A stretch of 64,000 bases of DNA from Pseudomonadota bacterium (GTDB lineage: Bacteria > Pseudomonadota > Alphaproteobacteria > Rhizobiales > Rhizobiaceae). The stretch's first letter is position 1. Each line of letters opens with the position of its first letter. Of this stretch, positions 1 through 7,994 are shown piece by piece. The stretch is from positions 58,002-122,001 of the forward strand of contig JAEYDD010000033.1 of assembly GCA_023404095.1 (NCBI GenBank). Reading direction: 5' to 3'. The translations under genes were made by a program, and so were the position numbers. The notes under the pieces are model-generated. The model made no database searches, was not told the DNA's origin, and saw only the letters and a list, made by a program, of their open reading frames with translations.

Positions 1-25
1 GTGCACTTGCTTCTTCAGGTGCTCG

Positions 26-919
26 TCAGCCGGCGCGGCGTCCGAACGAACGACGGCCGCGCGTCACGGCGGCTTCGTTCGGCAGGGTGGCCGGCCCACC
101 CATGGGCGTCTCGTCGGGATCGGGAAAGTCGAGGCCGAACGAGGTAGGCGCCAGTTGGGGGCGGGCGAGCAGGTATCCCTGCATGAGCGGCATGCCGATC
201 TCCCGACAAAGCTCCATCTGCCACGCCTCCTCGATGTTGGAAACGATCGGACGAATGCCCTCGCGCTCGAGCTGGGCGACGATGACCCGCAGCAGGGCCG
301 CGGCTGTCGGCTGCCGGCCGAGGCGCTGTACCCAGATCGGATCGAACTTCAGGAGATCGGGCGCCAGCCGCGAAAGGCGCGCGAGATCGCCGTCCTGGGC
401 GGCATATCCGTCGATGGTGACGAGAAAGCCCGCATCGTGCAGATGGCGGGAAAGATGCGTCGCCGAGCCGTTCTCGTCGTCCGGCAATTCGCGAATTTCG
501 CAGGCGATCGATGACGGGGCAAGTTCTGCTTCATGTGCAGCGAGCCGCATGCGATCGATTTCCTGGCGGATCGCATGGGCGGACTGAAAAAGGCCGGGCT
601 GCGAATTGACCAGCAGCACCGCATGGGGCTTGCAAAGACTGCCGGCGTTCAGGATATGCAGGCTGCGACACAGGCTGTCGACCATCGCCCGGTCGTCCTG
701 CGGGACAAGGGCGAGGAAATCGGGCGGCGCCACGAGCGCGCCATCGCATTCGACGCGAACGAGCCCCTCGATGGCCTCCAGCGAGAAGATGCCCTCGGAT
801 GTCTCGCGCAGGATCGGCTGGAAGGCGGATTTGAGGGTGTAAGGGCCGTAACTGGCGGTGGCGATGCCGTCGGCGTCGCGGTTCAGATTGGCGAATATGC
901 TGCGTTCTGTCATTGGCAT
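26..919 (-). CDS. EAL-domain protein, probably catalytically inactive
   Basis: The 297-residue protein is a single EAL fold (residues about 25-265) with no membrane segment or signal peptide. EAL domains hydrolyse cyclic di-GMP. Several family landmarks are visible: SAFQPI near the start, EAIEGLVRV in place of the signature E-A-L-x-R, CEIREL in place of the L-E-I-T-E strand, LLKFD with the conserved lysine, and MQGYLLARP near the end. The metal-binding D-D-F-G-T-G motif reads IDGYAAQ, so the second aspartate and the GTG are missing. I infer that it binds cyclic di-GMP or a protein partner rather than cutting the dinucleotide. An internal ATG two codons in (913) is an equally good start. It is transcribed away from the aminotransferase gene. 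Confidence 0.85.
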   Translation of the reverse strand: MPMTERSIFANLNRDADGIATASYGPYTLKSAFQPILRETSEGIFSLEAIEGLVRVECDGALVAPPDFLALVPQDDRAMVDSLCRSLHILNAGSLCKPHAVLLVNSQPGLFQSAHAIRQEIDRMRLAAHEAELAPSSIACEIRELPDDENGSATHLSRHLHDAGFLVTIDGYAAQDGDLARLSRLAPDLLKFDPIWVQRLGRQPTAAALLRVIVAQLEREGIRPIVSNIEEAWQMELCREIGMPLMQGYLLARPQLAPTSFGLDFPDPDETPMGGPATLPNEAAVTRGRRSFGRRAG

Positions 920-1224
920 CGTCCGGCACGTCCTGAACGTCAGGTGGCCTCGCCGATACTATTCATGCATGCATTAACCCTCCCTGAACATTTCCCCTCA
1001 AATGCGGGGGAGGGTGCGCGGGAGGGCACACGATTCATCTGCCCTGCTGATGGTGTCCATGAATTCTCCTAATCCGACGGCGAATGCCGGCTTTCGCCGC
1101 TCTTTTTCGAGTGCCGAGCCTTGCAAGACGGGTGCAGTTTGGCCATAGACCTATCCGCCATGGGACAGCCGCGGCCGGCCCATGGCCTCAAGCTGTCTTT
1201 GAACCCGAAAACGGACAATCGACC
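920..1224. other. Intergenic region between divergent genes
   Basis: No convincing coding region. It separates the divergent EAL gene and aspartate aminotransferase gene and must carry both promoters, though I could not assign clean -35/-10 boxes. Around 980-1025 there is a C-rich run (CCCTCCCTG) followed by a G-rich run (GGGGGAGGGTG) that can fold into a hairpin, resembling the short palindromic intergenic repeats common in Rhizobiaceae. Confidence 0.5.
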
Positions 1225-2427
1225 ATGGCCTTTCTTGCCGACGCCCTTTCCCGTGTGAAGCCTTCCGCCACCATCGCCGTCTCGCAGAAGGCGCGCGAGC
1301 TCAAAGCGAAAGGCCGTGACGTGATCGGCCTCGGCGCCGGCGAGCCGGATTTCGACACGCCCGACAACATCAAGCAGGCTGCGATCGAGGCGATCAAGCG
1401 CGGCGAAACGAAGTACACGCCCGTCTCCGGCATTCCCGAACTGCGCGAGGCGATCGTCAAGAAGTTCAAGCGCGAGAACAACCTCGAATACACCGCCGCC
1501 CAGACGATCGTCGGCACCGGCGGAAAGCAGATTCTTTTCAACGCCTTCATGGCGACGCTGAATCCGGGCGATGAAGTCGTGATCCCCACCCCTTACTGGG
1601 TTTCCTATCCGGAGATGGTGGCCCTGTGCGGTGGCACGCCGGTGTTCGTGGCCACCACGCAGGAGAACAAGTTCAAGCTGACGCCGGAGGATCTCGACCG
1701 TGCGATCACGCCGAAGACGAAGTGGTTCATCTTCAACTCGCCGTCCAACCCGTCGGGTGCCGCCTATTCGCATGACGAACTGAAGGCCCTGACCGACGTG
1801 CTCCTGAAGCATCCGCATGTCTGGATCCTGACCGACGACATGTATGAGCACCTGACCTATGGCGACTTCAAGTTCGCCACCCCGGTCGAGGTCGAGCCGA
1901 AGCTCTACGACCGCACGCTGACGATGAACGGCGTCTCCAAGGCTTATGCTATGACCGGCTGGCGTATCGGCTATGCCGCGGGCCCGCTGAGCCTGATCAA
2001 GGCAATGGACATGATCCAGGGCCAGCAGACCTCAGGCGCATGCTCGATCGCGCAGTGGGCAGCCGTCGAGGCGCTGAACGGCACGCAGGCGTTCATCCCC
2101 GAGAACAAGAAGATCTTCGAGGGCCGCCGGGACCTCGTCGTCTCCATGCTCAACCAGGCCAAGGGCATCGAGTGCCCCTCGCCGGAAGGTGCGTTCTACG
2201 TCTACCCGTCGTGCAAGGGCCTGATCGGGAAGACTGCGCCGTCGGGCAAGGTCATCGAGACCGACGAGGACTTCGTCTCCGAGCTGCTCGAAGCGGAAGG
2301 CGTGGCGGTCGTTCACGGTTCGGCCTTCGGTCTCGGCCCCAACTTCCGCATCTCCTATGCGACCTCGGAAGCGCAGCTGGAAGAAGCCTGCAAGCGCATC
2401 CAGCGCTTCTGCGCAGCCTGCAAGTAA
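1225..2427 (+). CDS. aatA: Aspartate aminotransferase (class I PLP aminotransferase)
   Basis: A 400-residue cytosolic PLP enzyme of fold type I that transfers the amino group of aspartate to 2-oxoglutarate, linking the TCA cycle with amino acid synthesis. Visible landmarks are GAGEPDFDTP near residue 35, the active-site SPSNPSGA, the lysine-bearing NGVSKAYAMTGWRIGY (Schiff-base lysine in SKAYAMTG), and the C-terminal arginine in FRISYATS. The start at 1225 (MAFLADALSRVKPS) gives the usual rhizobial AatA length. Upstream in-frame codons would add a non-homologous stretch. It is monocistronic, with a strong hairpin terminator 30 bases downstream. Confidence 0.95.
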   Translation: MAFLADALSRVKPSATIAVSQKARELKAKGRDVIGLGAGEPDFDTPDNIKQAAIEAIKRGETKYTPVSGIPELREAIVKKFKRENNLEYTAAQTIVGTGGKQILFNAFMATLNPGDEVVIPTPYWVSYPEMVALCGGTPVFVATTQENKFKLTPEDLDRAITPKTKWFIFNSPSNPSGAAYSHDELKALTDVLLKHPHVWILTDDMYEHLTYGDFKFATPVEVEPKLYDRTLTMNGVSKAYAMTGWRIGYAAGPLSLIKAMDMIQGQQTSGACSIAQWAAVEALNGTQAFIPENKKIFEGRRDLVVSMLNQAKGIECPSPEGAFYVYPSCKGLIGKTAPSGKVIETDEDFVSELLEAEGVAVVHGSAFGLGPNFRISYATSEAQLEEACKRIQRFCAACK

Positions 2428-2455
2428 GCAGCCGGTAACGACGACGATCAAAACG

Positions 2456-2482
2456 AAACCCGCCAGCAATGGCGGGTTTTTT
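2456..2482 (+). terminator. Rho-independent terminator of aatA
   Basis: A perfect 9-bp stem (AAACCCGCC / GGCGGGTTT) with a six-base loop AGCAAT is followed by a T run, 28 bases after the aatA stop codon. Confidence 0.9.
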
Positions 2483-2656
2483 CGTGGAGCGCGGCATGCT
2501 CGGAAAGCGATTCAAGTCGCTGCGGGGGCGATTCCGGAATCTTGTCTAACTAACTGAAATCATTAGCCTGGCGCTTGTCTGTTGCTGTCGTCGACCGGCA
2601 CTTTGACTGGTCCTCGCCGCATGCCCATTGACGGTGCATGGGGATACGATTAGATG

Positions 2657-2671
2657 GTTGCATCATGCAAC
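2657..2671. promoter_or_regulatory. Palindromic operator, probably bound by the downstream MarR protein
   Basis: GTTGCAT-C-ATGCAAC is a perfect inverted repeat of 7+1+7 bases, ending 21 bases before the start codon at 2693. TTGCAT-type half-sites suit winged-helix MarR dimers, which usually repress their own gene from such a site. The position argues against the ATG at 2654, which would place the operator inside the coding sequence. Autoregulation is an inference. Confidence 0.65.
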
Positions 2672-2692
2672 TTAATCGAGGTCGTATCGATC

Positions 2693-3640
2693 ATGTCCGA
2701 TGAGAATGCGCATGGCTCCGTCGATGCCATCCGGACTGTCTCCCGCCAACTCGTTCGCGAACTGGGCTTCATGGGAGGCGATTTCGCCGGGACCGATCTT
2801 CCGCCATCGGCCGTCCATGCGCTGATCGAGATCGAGGGAGGCGGGGTCTCTGCGCGTGATCTTTCTCGGCGACTCCGTCTGGAAAAGTCGAGCATCAGCC
2901 GCATGTTGCGGAAGCTTGTCGAGGCGGGCGTGGTGCGGGAAGAGGCCGGGAGCGAAGACGGCCGCATCAAGCGACTGTCTCTGACGGAGGCCGGCAGGAA
3001 ACGCGTTGAGGCCATCCACGCCTTTGCCCGTGCCCAGGTATCCGATGCGCTGGGACGGTTGTGGCCGGGTCAGGACCGCACCGTTCTGGAGGGGCTGCGA
3101 CTCTATGCCGAGGCGCTGGCGGCTACCCCGGCGGCTCGCCCCGTCGCGCCAGTTCCAACGATCGTCGGTGGGTATCGGGTGGGACTGATCGCCCGCATCA
3201 CAGCGATGCATGCACTCTACTATGCCCGGACATCCGGCTTCGGGCAGCGCTTCGAATCCGTCGTGGCTGCGGGCCTGGCGGAGTTTTTCGACCGCCTCGG
3301 CAATCCCGGCAACGAGATATGGGCGGCGATGCAGGGAAATGAAATCGTCGGCTCGATCGCGATCGACGGGGAGGACATCGGTGCGGGCAAAGCTCATCTG
3401 CGTTGGTTCATCGTCGACGATGCCCTGCGCGGCTCAGGCAGCGGCAAGCGGCTACTGGATGAGGCACTGGCGTTTGCCGACGAGAAGGGGTTTGCCGAGA
3501 CGCATCTGTGGACCTTTTCTGGTCTGGATGCCGCGCGTCATCTCTATGAAACGCGGGGTTTCGTTCTGGCGGAGGAACGTCCCGGCACCCAGTGGGGCAA
3601 TGAGGTGCTCGAGCAGCGCTTCGTACGGTTCCGCCACTGA
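2693..3640 (+). CDS. MarR-family regulator fused to a GNAT N-acetyltransferase
   Basis: A 315-residue protein with two domains. Residues about 10-140 form a MarR winged helix (SARDLSRRLRLEKSSISRM as recognition helices, then the wing EDGRIKRLSLTEAG). Residues about 160-315 form a GNAT acetyltransferase, with the acetyl-CoA loop in the region of DDALRGSGSGKRLLDEA and the end ARHLYETRGFVLAEE. Such fusions are a known family (bifunctional helix-turn-helix/GNAT) whose substrates are mostly unknown. The start at 2693 (MSDENAHG) is chosen because a perfect palindrome lies just upstream and would otherwise be coding; 2654 is the alternative. It stands alone between aatA and the convergent antiporter gene. 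Confidence 0.9.
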   Translation: MSDENAHGSVDAIRTVSRQLVRELGFMGGDFAGTDLPPSAVHALIEIEGGGVSARDLSRRLRLEKSSISRMLRKLVEAGVVREEAGSEDGRIKRLSLTEAGRKRVEAIHAFARAQVSDALGRLWPGQDRTVLEGLRLYAEALAATPAARPVAPVPTIVGGYRVGLIARITAMHALYYARTSGFGQRFESVVAAGLAEFFDRLGNPGNEIWAAMQGNEIVGSIAIDGEDIGAGKAHLRWFIVDDALRGSGSGKRLLDEALAFADEKGFAETHLWTFSGLDAARHLYETRGFVLAEERPGTQWGNEVLEQRFVRFRH

Positions 3641-3683
3641 TGGACTGTCGGGCGGCCGCTCTGCCGAGAGCCGTGCCGGAGAC

Positions 3684-4784
3684 TTAGAGCCCGATCACCG
3701 TCAGCATCACGAAGGTTGCGAAGAGAATAAAGTGGGTCATGCCCTCGATGGCGTTCGTCATGCCGTCGTTGAGATTGATCGCGGCGACGATGAGGGTGAT
3801 CGCGACCATGACCGTCTGGACGGGGCTCATCGCCATGATGAACGGCTGCCCGGTGTACAGCGCAATCGCTTCCATCACCGGCACCGTCAGGATGACCGTC
3901 GACAGCGAGGCCCCCATCGCGATGTTGACCACCGACTGCATGCGGTTTGCAAGCGCGGCGCGCATGGCCGTCAGGATCTCGGGGGCAGCCGAGATCGCGG
4001 CGACGATGACGGCCATCAGCGCCACGGGCGCGCCGGTGCCATCCAGTCCGGCGCTCAATGTCGTAGACATCACCTCAGCGAGCGCACCGATCATGACAAC
4101 GCCGACGATGATGACGAGAATCGAGGGCAGGACGGGTTCGTCGCCGGTCTCGGCATGCTTTGCCTTTTGCCCCGCCTGTGCGGCGCGGGGGTAGGCATAG
4201 CTGAAGAAGTAGCTGTGCTGGCCGACCTGCAGGCGCAGGAAGAGCGTGTAGAGCGCAATCATGGCCAGGATCGTGAACGTGGAATAGAGCTGCCAGCTCT
4301 CGCGCGGCACGAATTCCGGCACGATCATGGAAATGCCCATGGCGGTCAGGATCATGACGCTGTAGGTGCGGCTGGAGTCGTCGTTATAGGGCTGCTCGCC
4401 GTGGCGAAGGCCGCCCAGCAGGGCGGCGAGCCCGATGATGCCGTTGATGTCGAGCATGACGGCTGCGTAGATCGTGTCGCGCACGAGGGTCGGCGAGGTC
4501 GCCTCCTGCATCATGATCGCGAGCACCACGACTTCCACCAGCACCGCCGACAGCGTGAGGATCATCGTTCCGTAGGGATCGCCCACCTTGGCGGCCAGCA
4601 CCTCGGCATGGTGCGCCACGCGCGTCGAGGCGAGAATGATGGTGGCGACGAGTCCGAAGGCGACGACAAGGGTCAACGCGCGACCTGCAGCCAGCACATC
4701 ATGTTCCGCCGCATAAGCCGCGATCGCCACGACCAGGGCGATGATGAGATTTTTTTCCTCTCGGAGACGGCGAAGGTTTATCAA
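3684..4784 (-). CDS. chaA: Calcium/proton (or sodium/proton) antiporter, ChaA family
   Basis: A 366-residue inner-membrane protein with about eleven hydrophobic segments. It belongs to the CaCA superfamily of ChaA-type exchangers, which expel calcium, sodium or potassium in exchange for protons. The two internally related halves carry the conserved acidic repeats: GDPYGTMILTLS followed by VLVEVV in the first half, and ISAAPEILTAMRAALANRMQ in the second. The start codon appears to be TTG (MINLRRLREEKN); no ATG or GTG in frame lies close upstream. The gene is convergent with the MarR-GNAT gene and shows no operon partner. Confidence 0.88.
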   Translation of the reverse strand: MINLRRLREEKNLIIALVVAIAAYAAEHDVLAAGRALTLVVAFGLVATIILASTRVAHHAEVLAAKVGDPYGTMILTLSAVLVEVVVLAIMMQEATSPTLVRDTIYAAVMLDINGIIGLAALLGGLRHGEQPYNDDSSRTYSVMILTAMGISMIVPEFVPRESWQLYSTFTILAMIALYTLFLRLQVGQHSYFFSYAYPRAAQAGQKAKHAETGDEPVLPSILVIIVGVVMIGALAEVMSTTLSAGLDGTGAPVALMAVIVAAISAAPEILTAMRAALANRMQSVVNIAMGASLSTVILTVPVMEAIALYTGQPFIMAMSPVQTVMVAITLIVAAINLNDGMTNAIEGMTHFILFATFVMLTVIGL

Positions 4785-4929
4785 GATGAATACCCGTGGC
4801 TGATCCTTCGTGTGCGACGCTGGCGTAACCTGCTGGAGTTAAAGGAAAACGCCGCTCCGGCAAGATAGCGCGGTGACAAGGCTTGGCAACTCGGCGGCGA
4901 TATTGTTCTTCGATCGCGCTCGGGCAGCT

Positions 4930-5883
4930 TCAGTTGCGAAAGACGATACAGGCGCCGCCGGCGGTACGGATGCGATCGCAGAGCGCGTCGGCCTCTTTTC
5001 GCGACGGGCGCGCGATACGGGCGGTATAGCGTGGTCTCGCGCCAAAGCGGGCCTGGCGCTCGCGCTGTATCAGCGGCTTCTCGGCATTCAGCGGCGGCGG
5101 CAGCCGCTCCAATGCCATCATGAAGAGCCGGTAGGCGGCCGGCTTGTTGAAATGGGCGGCGAGCTGTACGCCCCAAGGCGCCCATTCACCCTCGTCGGGA
5201 AAATCGAAATCCTTCAGCCTGCGGCTGTCGGCAAGCGCGATGCAGGCCTGCTGGAAGGGAATGTCCCTGTCGAGGGCCAGTTCGAGCTTTTCGGGCGGCG
5301 CCTCCTTCCATTGCTCGGCCGTGTGCGCCGTGATCGCAATGACATAGGCGCGCGTTTCGAGCGGCAATCGGCCGGTCGCGATGAAGTTGGACAGTCCCCC
5401 TTCGCCGGCATTGTAGGCCGCAGCGGCAAGCCCGAGATTGCCGAAGCGGTCGCGCAGGTCGGCCAGATATTCCGCCGATTTTCCAAGAGCCTCGAGCGGG
5501 TGGAAACTATCCTTCAGCCCGCGCAACCTGGCCGTACCCGGCATGAACTGGGCGATGCCTTCGGCGCCTTTCGGGCTGACGGCATCGGGGCGGAACAGGC
5601 TTTCGCGCCAGATCAGGCGGGCGAAATAGTCGGGCGGCAGCGCATTGATATTTGCGTAGCGCTCGATCGCGCGGCAGATGTCGCGACTATACGTCTGCTG
5701 CCGGATGCACAGCCGGCTGCCGTCTGGCAGATCCCCTGCAAACAGGCAGGGCGGCGGGGCGCGGAACTCCGGCTGGGCCGTGGCGGGAAAGGCGACGAAG
5801 GCGGAAACGACGAGGGAAAAGGCGAGCGAAGACAGGACCCTGACAGGGCGCTTCAGTGCGGACCGCCATGTGCCTGCGAACAT
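4930..5883 (-). CDS. Lytic murein transglycosylase, SLT domain
   Basis: A 317-residue exported protein. The N-terminus has basic residues, a hydrophobic stretch and ATAQPEF, a good signal-peptidase site near residue 36. The SLT domain spans residues about 65-190, with the catalytic glutamate in LIWRESLFRPDA (E94) and the family motifs GAEGIAQFMPGTA and AAAYNAGEG. These enzymes cleave the glycan strand of peptidoglycan to 1,6-anhydro products. The last 35 residues (ARIARPSRKEADALCDRI onward) resemble a degenerate SPOR-type fold. The start at 5883 is preferred over 5997 because it puts the signal peptide at the very N-terminus. Confidence 0.88.
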   Translation of the reverse strand: MFAGTWRSALKRPVRVLSSLAFSLVVSAFVAFPATAQPEFRAPPPCLFAGDLPDGSRLCIRQQTYSRDICRAIERYANINALPPDYFARLIWRESLFRPDAVSPKGAEGIAQFMPGTARLRGLKDSFHPLEALGKSAEYLADLRDRFGNLGLAAAAYNAGEGGLSNFIATGRLPLETRAYVIAITAHTAEQWKEAPPEKLELALDRDIPFQQACIALADSRRLKDFDFPDEGEWAPWGVQLAAHFNKPAAYRLFMMALERLPPPLNAEKPLIQRERQARFGARPRYTARIARPSRKEADALCDRIRTAGGACIVFRN

Positions 5884-6026
5884 CGCCCCGTTCCTCGTGC
5901 CGTTGCGTGCCTGCCTTGATAGCATCGCCGAGGCTGCGCGAGAAGTGGAGTTGCATGTCGCCGCCCGGCCGGTCACTTCCGACAGGGCGATAGCCAAGGC
6001 GTGTCGCGCGGGAGGGTGTCGCAGAT

Positions 6027-6055
6027 GCCATCTCCCCGCCGGACGGGGAGATGGC
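6027..6055. repeat. Intergenic palindrome
   Basis: GCCATCTCCCC and GGGGAGATGGC form a perfect 11-bp stem around a seven-base loop. It lies between the reductase gene and the transglycosylase gene on the same strand. It has no T run on either side, so it looks more like a rhizobial intergenic palindromic repeat or an mRNA 3'-end stabiliser than a classical terminator. Confidence 0.6.
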
Positions 6056-6083
6056 GATGCTGAGGCAGGCCGTGCCGCTTCGC

Positions 6084-7202
6084 TCAGGCGACCTTGGGCT
6101 GGGCGGGATAGTCGGTATACCCCTTTGCGCCGCCGCCGTAGAAGGTGGCCTGGTCCGGCGCGTTCAGCGGCGCGTCGGCACGAAGGCGCTCGACGAGATC
6201 GGGATTGGAGATGAAGAGCTTGCCGAATGCGACGAGGTCAGCGTAGCCGCTTTCCACCGCTTCGATCGCCATCTGGCGGTCATAGCCGTTGTTGACCATC
6301 CAGGCCGCCTTGCCGCCCTTGTCGCGATAGGCGGCCTTCAGCGCGGCATAGTCGAACGGAACATCGCCCTGCAGGTAGTCGCGCGGACCGCCGGTGGCAC
6401 CCTCGATGATGTGCACATAGGAGAGATCGTCGGGCAGGCCCGCGACGACATGCTCGAACAGCGGCTGCGGCTCGGGATCAAAGACGTCGTTTGCCGGGGT
6501 GACCGGGGAGAGGCGGATCGCCGTGCGGCCTGCGCCGATCTCGGCGGTGATCGCGGCGACAACCTCGAAGAGGAAACGCGCCCGGTTCTCGATCGAGCCG
6601 CCATAGGAATCCGTGCGCTTGTTGCTGCCCGAACGCAGGAACTGGTCGAGCAGGTAGCCGTTGGCGGCATGGATCTCGACGCCGTCGAAGCCGGCTTCGA
6701 TCGCGGCCCGCGCGGCCTTGCGATAGTCCTCGACGATGCCTGCAATTTCGGCGGTCTCGAGCGCGCGCGGCTCGGAAGTCGGAGCGAAGGCGCCAGTGCC
6801 GTCCGGGTTCATGATGTAGGTCTTGGACTGCGCGGTGATCGCCGAGGGCGCCACGGGCTGGCCGCCGTTCGGCTGCAGGCTCGTGTGGGAGACACGGCCG
6901 ACGTGCCAAATCTGCACGACGATCTTGCCGCCGGCGTTGTGAACCGCGTCGGTCACCTGCTTCCAGCCGGCCAGAGCCTCAGGCGTGTAGAGGCCGGGAA
7001 CGTCGGCATAGCCCTGGCCCTGCTGGGTAATGGCCGTGCCCTCGGTGATCAGCAGCCCGGCGCTGGCGCGCTGCTCATAGTAGGTCGTGTTCAGCGTGTT
7101 GGGAATTGCCTTGGGAGAGCGGTTGCGCGTCAGCGGCGCCATGACGATGCGGTTTGAGAGGTGCAGGGCACCGGCGTCGGTGGGATCGAACAGGCTGGTC
7201 AT
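6084..7202 (-). CDS. nemA: Old-yellow-enzyme family ene-reductase (NemA-like)
   Basis: A 372-residue FMN-dependent TIM barrel. Old yellow enzymes of the NemA/XenA group reduce activated alkenes, N-ethylmaleimide and nitro-compounds with NAD(P)H, and act in electrophile detoxification. Visible motifs are RIVMAPLTRNRS at the N-terminus, QIWHVGRVSH, the substrate-binding His/Asn pair in EIHAANGYLLDQF, NKRTDSYGGSIENR, and the phosphate-binding end VAFGKLFISNPDLVERL. The start at 7202 follows AAAGGGACC, a usable ribosome site. The arsR-type gene lies 68 bases upstream on the same strand, so the two probably form one regulated unit. Confidence 0.92.
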   Translation of the reverse strand: MTSLFDPTDAGALHLSNRIVMAPLTRNRSPKAIPNTLNTTYYEQRASAGLLITEGTAITQQGQGYADVPGLYTPEALAGWKQVTDAVHNAGGKIVVQIWHVGRVSHTSLQPNGGQPVAPSAITAQSKTYIMNPDGTGAFAPTSEPRALETAEIAGIVEDYRKAARAAIEAGFDGVEIHAANGYLLDQFLRSGSNKRTDSYGGSIENRARFLFEVVAAITAEIGAGRTAIRLSPVTPANDVFDPEPQPLFEHVVAGLPDDLSYVHIIEGATGGPRDYLQGDVPFDYAALKAAYRDKGGKAAWMVNNGYDRQMAIEAVESGYADLVAFGKLFISNPDLVERLRADAPLNAPDQATFYGGGAKGYTDYPAQPKVA

Positions 7203-7270
7203 GGGAGGTCCCTTTCGGTTTGGGTCTGGGTCTGGATGCGGGCGGCCGGGGAGGGCGGCCAGCTTGGTGC

Positions 7271-7564
7271 TCAGAGGGTTTCGTTCACATGCTTCAGGAA
7301 TGCGGCGATGGTTTCCTCGTTGCGCTTGTAGAAGATCCACTGACCGATGCGTTTCGTGGTGACGAGATCGGCCCGGTGCAGGGTGGCGAGATGCGCCGAC
7401 ACGGTCGACTGCGAAAGCCCGCAACGCTCGAACTGGCTGGCGCAGACCCCCATTTCGAGCGGGTGTTCCTGGTTTGCGAAGTGCTTTTCGGGTTCACGCA
7501 GCCAGTTGAGAATCTCGACCCGGACCGGGTGGGCCAGTGCTTTGAAGATTTCGTCGGCTTCCAT
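7271..7564 (-). CDS. ArsR/SmtB-family winged-helix repressor
   Basis: A 97-residue single-domain regulator. MEADEIFKALAHPVRVEIL is the classic ArsR N-terminus, and the recognition helix lies in CGLSQSTVSAHLATLHRA, followed by the wing TKRIGQWIFYKRN. The two cysteines in GVCASQFERC could sense electrophiles or metals, but no family metal motif (CxCxxC) is present. It precedes the ene-reductase gene on the same strand, and a strong palindrome lies 16 bases upstream of its start. I infer that it represses itself and the reductase and is released by a reactive compound. In S. meliloti an arsR-type gene also flanks the AbcR sRNA pair. Confidence 0.9.
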   Translation of the reverse strand: MEADEIFKALAHPVRVEILNWLREPEKHFANQEHPLEMGVCASQFERCGLSQSTVSAHLATLHRADLVTTKRIGQWIFYKRNEETIAAFLKHVNETL

Positions 7565-7580
7565 GGTTGCCTCGTTTCGC

Positions 7581-7605
7581 TAAATCGCGATTTACCGATA
7601 TATCG
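7581..7605. promoter_or_regulatory. Double palindromic operator upstream of the ArsR gene
   Basis: TAAATCGCGATTTA (7581-7594) is a perfect 14-base palindrome, followed at once by CGATATATCG (7596-7605), another perfect palindrome. Both lie in the last 45 bases before the arsR start codon, where an autorepressor of this family would bind. The binding protein is inferred. Confidence 0.65.
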
Positions 7606-7654
7606 ATCGTGAATTTTCGATATTCAAGAGCGGGAAAGAAAGATTTCGCAAGGC

Positions 7655-7769
7655 AAAAAAAAGGGGCCTCAAGCGAAAGCCTGGGCCCTGTAGGTGTGAA
7701 GGTCTGAACCTCCAGAGGGGAACAGCCGATGCGGCGGCACTGGGAGGAAAACCGCCAATCGCATCGACT
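7655..7769 (-). ncRNA. abcR1: AbcR-family trans-acting sRNA, promoter-distal copy
   Basis: The minus strand encodes an RNA of about 115 nt with three hairpins. Hairpin 1 presents UUUUCCUCCCAGUG, containing an anti-Shine-Dalgarno core CUCCC, on a GGCGG/CCGCC stem. A second unpaired stretch GUUCCCCUCU precedes hairpin 2 (GGAGGU-N4-ACCUUC). Hairpin 3 is a GC-rich terminator ending in eight U. It is homologous along its length to the copy at 7869-7987, with compensatory stem changes. AbcR sRNAs of Rhizobiales bind Hfq and silence ABC-transporter mRNAs. Family, strand and neighbourhood match S. meliloti; the paralogue number is assigned only from relative position as I remember it, and the 5' end is estimated from the promoter. 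Confidence 0.85.
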
Positions 7770-7775
7770 GATACG

Positions 7776-7804
7776 GATATGGAGCAAAGGCGCCGCCGTT
7801 TCAA
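7776..7804 (-). promoter_or_regulatory. Promoter of the distal AbcR sRNA
   Basis: On the minus strand TTGAAA (7799-7804) and CATATC (7776-7781) are separated by exactly 17 bases. Transcription would start near 7769, giving an RNA of about 115 nt up to the T run. The spacing is shared with the promoter of the other copy. Confidence 0.65.
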
Positions 7805-7868
7805 GGGAACGAATTGTCGACACATTGCTGCTGGCGGGAATAAATTTGCAAAGCGCAAGATTCAGGGC

Positions 7869-7987
7869 AAAAAAAGAGGGCCGCAAGAATGAACTTGGGC
7901 CCTTTATAGTTTTGAAGGTAAAAACCTCCAGAGGGGAACAGCTGCTGCGGGTGGCACTGGGAGGAAAACCACCGCAAATGCATCAGC
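7869..7987 (-). ncRNA. abcR2: AbcR-family trans-acting sRNA, copy next to lsrB
   Basis: The second member of the tandem sRNA pair, about 119 nt. Hairpin 1 (GCGGUGG / CCACCCGC) carries the same loop UUUUCCUCCCAGUG. The GUUCCCCUCUGGAGGU element is identical to the other copy. Hairpin 2 is closed by GGAGGU/ACCUUC with a UUUU loop. The 3' end is GGGCCCAAG...CUUGCGGCCC followed by seven U. The U-A pairs here replace C-G pairs of the distal copy, supporting the structure. Each copy has its own promoter and terminator. In S. meliloti the two paralogues are expressed in different growth conditions. The paralogue number is by position only. Confidence 0.85.
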
Positions 7988-7994
7988 TGCGCGC

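Noticed and set aside
3210..4868. A 552-codon plus-strand frame over the MarR-GNAT end and the antiporter gene
   Set aside because: Shadow of two real genes; His/Asp-rich and without domains.
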